64,000 bases of DNA from Pseudomonas indica NBRC 103045 (lineage in GTDB: Bacteria; Pseudomonadota; Gammaproteobacteria; Pseudomonadales; Pseudomonadaceae), in NCBI RefSeq assembly GCF_002091635.1, contig NZ_BDAC01000010.1, positions 62,001 to 126,000 on the forward strand, given 5' to 3'. Below, piece by piece: positions 61,543 to 64,000 of this stretch. The notes beneath the pieces were generated by a model, which ran no database searches, was not told where the DNA came from, and saw only the letters and a list, made by a program, of their open reading frames with translations. Numbering within the stretch: the first letter of the stretch is position 1; the number at the start of each line of letters is the position of its first letter. The position numbers and the translations under genes are program-made.

Positions 61543-62484
61543 TCAACCGACGCGCGGGAGAAAGACGTCGGCCAGCATCTGGTTGCGCGGCAAGCCGGCG
61601 AGATAGAGGCGGCGGGCGAAGGTCTCGACGCGGTCGGGATGGCCGCAGAGTAAGGCGACGGTTTGCCGCGAAACAAGGCGGAATCCGGCCAAAACAGCCG
61701 GCAACTCGGCCGGCACGATCAACTCAGCCTGCACCGTCGGATGCTGCCGGGCCAGCGTCGTCAGGGGCTCGGCGAGGTAATGCTCGGCGGCATCATGGGC
61801 GAGGTGAATGAGGCGGATGGGGCCTCGGTGATCCTGCCGCAGCGCCTCGCGCAGCACGCCCCAGAGTGGCGCCAGGCCGGTGCCGGCGGCCATCAGGCAG
61901 AGCGGCCGCTCCTGCCAGTCGGGATCGTAGTGCAGGGCCCCGCCACGCAGTTCGCCGAGACGCAGCGCATCGCCCGGACGCAAAGCCCGGGCCGCATCGC
62001 TGAAGGCTCCGGGCTGGCGGCAGTCCAGATGAAATTCGAGCCAGGGGTCCTCGCCCGGCAGGCTGGCCAGGGAATACGGGCGCGCCACACCCGTAGCCGT
62101 CCACAGCACCAGATGCTGCCCTGCGCGATAGGCCAGCGGCTTCTGCGGATGCACGCGCAAACGCAGAACGGTCGGGCTCAGCCAGCCGACTTCCGCCACG
62201 TTGGCGGGAAGCCCGTCGCGCAGCGGGTCGAAGACCTCCACCTCGAGGTCATCCACCACCCGGCACTGGCAGGCCAGCCGCCAGCCGTTCTCGCGGCGTG
62301 CGGCGTCGAGGGCTTCGGGCTGGGCGTCATCCGGTTCGCCGCGCAGGCAACGCACCAGGCAGGCATGGCAACTGCCGGCCCGGCAGCTGTAGGGAACGGC
62401 CACCCCGCCATCGCGCAGGGCGTCCAGCAGGTTGGAACCAGGGGCGACGGTCCAGTGGCGGCCGCCGGCGGACAGCTCAGGCAT
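61543..62484 (-). CDS. Ferredoxin reductase with N-terminal [2Fe-2S] domain
   Basis: 313 residues. Plant-type ferredoxin cysteines are Cys34, Cys39, Cys42 (CRAGSCHAC) and Cys74 (ACQCRV). The FAD/NAD module includes RPYSLASLP and the NAD-site GTGLAPLWG. It resembles the CDP-6-deoxy-delta-reductase/phenol hydroxylase reductase group. Its start overlaps the GGDEF gene end by 8 bases; the longer in-frame extension is discarded. It feeds electrons to an unknown partner. Confidence 0.9.
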   Translation of the reverse strand: MPELSAGGRHWTVAPGSNLLDALRDGGVAVPYSCRAGSCHACLVRCLRGEPDDAQPEALDAARRENGWRLACQCRVVDDLEVEVFDPLRDGLPANVAEVGWLSPTVLRLRVHPQKPLAYRAGQHLVLWTATGVARPYSLASLPGEDPWLEFHLDCRQPGAFSDAARALRPGDALRLGELRGGALHYDPDWQERPLCLMAAGTGLAPLWGVLREALRQDHRGPIRLIHLAHDAAEHYLAEPLTTLARQHPTVQAELIVPAELPAVLAGFRLVSRQTVALLCGHPDRVETFARRLYLAGLPRNQMLADVFLPRVG

Positions 62485-63604
62485 CGACGCCCTCCCAGGT
62501 GGCGTCGCAACGGTTGCGCCCGCCGCGCTTGGCCCGGTAGAGCGCCTGGTCGGCGCGTTGCAAGGCCTCGTCCAGATCATCGCCGCAGTTCAGCAGGGTC
62601 ATGCCCACCGACAGGCTGAGGTTGTCCACCTGCACCCCCACCGGCTCGGCCTGGCTGAAGGCTTCGCGCAGGCGCTCGCAGCAGGCGGTGCACTGATCGG
62701 CATCGGTGTTCGGCAGCAGCAGGACGAACTCTTCGCCGCCATAACGCGCCAGCACGTCGCCGTCGCGCAGGCAGGCCCGCGCCACCGCGGCGAAGGTCTG
62801 CAGCACGCGGTCGCCGGCGGCATGGCCGTGGACGTCGTTGATCCGCTTGAAGTAATCCAGGTCGATCAGCGCCAGGCCGAGCTGGCGGCCAGGGGCGAGC
62901 TGCCCCAGTTCACGGGCGGCGAGGCGGAGGAAATGGCGGCGATTGAACAACCCGGTCAACTCGTCGGTGGCCACCAGGTCTTCGAGCTGGCGCATCATGC
63001 CGCGCAGCGTATCCTGATGCGCCTGCAAGGCAAAGCGCCTTTGCCGCATGCGCTGGCGCAGCGCGTGCACGTAACTGGCGAACAGGCTGAGCCAGACCAG
63101 CACCACGAACAGCACGCTGAGCTGCAGCACCGCCAGGCCGGGGTCGTCCAGGGTCATCCGCCAGGCTTCCCACAGGTTCAGCCCGGCGAATCCGAAGAAG
63201 GCCGCAGCGGCGCAGCGCACGAAGACTTTCGGCTGCAACTGGAAAACGCCGAACAGCAGGATCAACACGTAGAGCACCAGCAGGGTGCCGCGGCCGATGC
63301 TCATCTGCGAGAGAAACCAAGTGTGCCAGGCCAGCGCTACCAGTACCTGGGGCTCGGTCAGGCTGGGATCGCGCAGGCGCAGGTTGCGCCCGCTGCGGAA
63401 GATCAGGAAGAAGGTCAACTGGCTGAGCACGACCAGCCCGGTGGTCAGCAGCGCACCGGCCACCGACGCCTGGTAGAGGTCGCTGAACACCGCGACCCAA
63501 TTCAGCAGCAATCCCAGGCCGTACGTCGCCGCCGCCATGTAGAAGCGCTTCATCAGCAGGCTCTGCAAGGCTCGGCGCTTGCCCCGGTGACTCGATGTGC
63601 TCAT
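62477..63604 (-). CDS. Membrane diguanylate cyclase (GGEEF)
   Basis: 375 residues. About six N-terminal membrane helices (residues ~20-190, e.g. FYMAAATYGLGLLLNWVAVF) followed by a GGDEF domain with YGGEEFVLLLPNT and the metal site DLDYFKRINDVHGHAAGD. GGEEF is an active-type motif. It overlaps the ferredoxin reductase start by 8 bases. Starts at MSTSSHRG; an upstream in-frame Met 11 codons away is an alternative. Confidence 0.88.
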   Translation of the reverse strand: MSTSSHRGKRRALQSLLMKRFYMAAATYGLGLLLNWVAVFSDLYQASVAGALLTTGLVVLSQLTFFLIFRSGRNLRLRDPSLTEPQVLVALAWHTWFLSQMSIGRGTLLVLYVLILLFGVFQLQPKVFVRCAAAAFFGFAGLNLWEAWRMTLDDPGLAVLQLSVLFVVLVWLSLFASYVHALRQRMRQRRFALQAHQDTLRGMMRQLEDLVATDELTGLFNRRHFLRLAARELGQLAPGRQLGLALIDLDYFKRINDVHGHAAGDRVLQTFAAVARACLRDGDVLARYGGEEFVLLLPNTDADQCTACCERLREAFSQAEPVGVQVDNLSLSVGMTLLNCGDDLDEALQRADQALYRAKRGGRNRCDATWEGVDA

Positions 63605-63745
63605 GGGCTCCGTCCCGTGCTGGCACCTGGCCGCCACTCTACCCCTGTGATCACAAAATGCCTAGATTCCAGAGGAAAAGTCACCGGCCGGATCTGGCGA
63701 TCACCTACCAAGGTCGACCGTTGGCGGGTGTCCCCGTTACGACGT

Positions 63746-63770
63746 GCGCGGTATACTGCCGCGCCTTTTT
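63746..63770 (+). promoter_or_regulatory. Probable promoter -10 of fumarase within a GC inverted repeat
   Basis: TATACT (63752-63757) is flanked by GCGCGG and CCGCGC and followed by a run of six T. It lies about 90 bases before the fumarase GTG. No clear -35 hexamer was found, so part of this could equally be a small intrinsic terminator. Confidence 0.45.
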
Positions 63771-63841
63771 TACCTTGCAAGCGCGCCGGGTCGTGGTCCG
63801 GCGCTTCCAGATGTTCCCGTATTCCAGAGGAGCGCGCCCCC

Positions 63842-64000
63842 GTGACCGTGATCAAGCAAGACGACCTGATTCAGAGCGTCGCCGACGCCCTGCAGTTCAT
63901 CTCCTATTACCACCCGGTTGATTTCATCCAGGCCATGCACGAGGCCTACCTGAAGGAAGAATCGCCGGCCGCGCGCGACTCCATGGCGCAGATCCTGATC
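63842..64000 (+). CDS. Class I fumarate hydratase, N-terminal part (cut by window edge)
   Basis: 53 N-terminal residues are visible from a GTG start: VTVIKQDDLIQSVADALQFISYYHPVDFIQAMHEAYLKEES, then AARDSMAQILI. This is the opening of the iron-sulfur class I fumarase, which hydrates fumarate to malate in the TCA cycle; the metal-ligand cysteines lie beyond the edge. AGAGGAGCG lies a few bases upstream. Confidence 0.9.
   Translation, partial: MTVIKQDDLIQSVADALQFISYYHPVDFIQAMHEAYLKEESPAARDSMAQILI

Overview
The window is a high-GC Pseudomonas chromosome segment. Gene order and protein sequence most resemble the P. aeruginosa group (P. nitroreducens/citronellolis/knackmussii-like). This rests on the flagellar gene order, RpoN/FliA-type promoters, Pseudomonas REP elements and a PA14-like R-body locus. 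No species is claimed.

Region 1 (1-32356, almost all minus strand) is one continuous flagellar/chemotaxis locus. In transcription order it runs fliC-flaG-fliD-fliS-fliS-fliT-like, fleQ, fleSR, fliEFGHIJ, the HsbA-HsbR-HptB signalling branch, fliK, fliLMNOPQR-flhB, flhA-flhF-fleN-fliA and cheYZA (cheA is cut by the window edge). The regulatory hierarchy can be read from the DNA. A sigma70-type promoter precedes fleQ. Sigma54 -24/-12 boxes precede fleSR, fliE, fliK, fliL and flhA. Sigma28 promoters precede fliC (two in tandem) and the second fliS gene. The only plus-strand gene in the block is a periplasmic Cu/Zn superoxide dismutase (sodC) between flhA and flhB, followed by REP-type repeats.

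Region 2 (32357-37644, plus strand) starts just upstream of fliC, where P. aeruginosa a-type strains carry the flagellin glycosylation island. Here it holds two zinc metalloprotease genes, a small unknown protein, and a separate secreted protein that looks like a detached propeptide or chaperone for the second protease (an M72/reprolysin-like enzyme with a ricin-type lectin domain).

Region 3 (37861-43514, plus strand) is the most unusual part. A Crp/Fnr-type regulator and an ECF-like sigma factor are followed by two RebB-family (R-body) genes, a 729-residue adenosine-deaminase-like protein and three small unknown genes, all closely spaced. This is an R-body (refractile body) locus with its own regulators.

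Region 4 (43613-64000) is mixed core and accessory genome: a DMT exporter, a thiolase, a polyphosphate:AMP phosphotransferase, MnmC, an unusual exported CxxCH protein with a C-terminal mannan-binding-lectin-like domain, an overlapping DUF3182/hydrolase pair, YceH, a monooxygenase with a divergent AraC regulator, two diguanylate cyclases, a LysR/oxidoreductase divergent pair, a YjfB-like small motility protein, an I78 inhibitor lipoprotein, an enoyl-CoA hydratase, a ferredoxin reductase, and the start of class I fumarase. Several intergenic gaps carry inverted REP elements of at least three sequence families. I saw no rRNA, tRNA, CRISPR array, insertion sequence or prophage.
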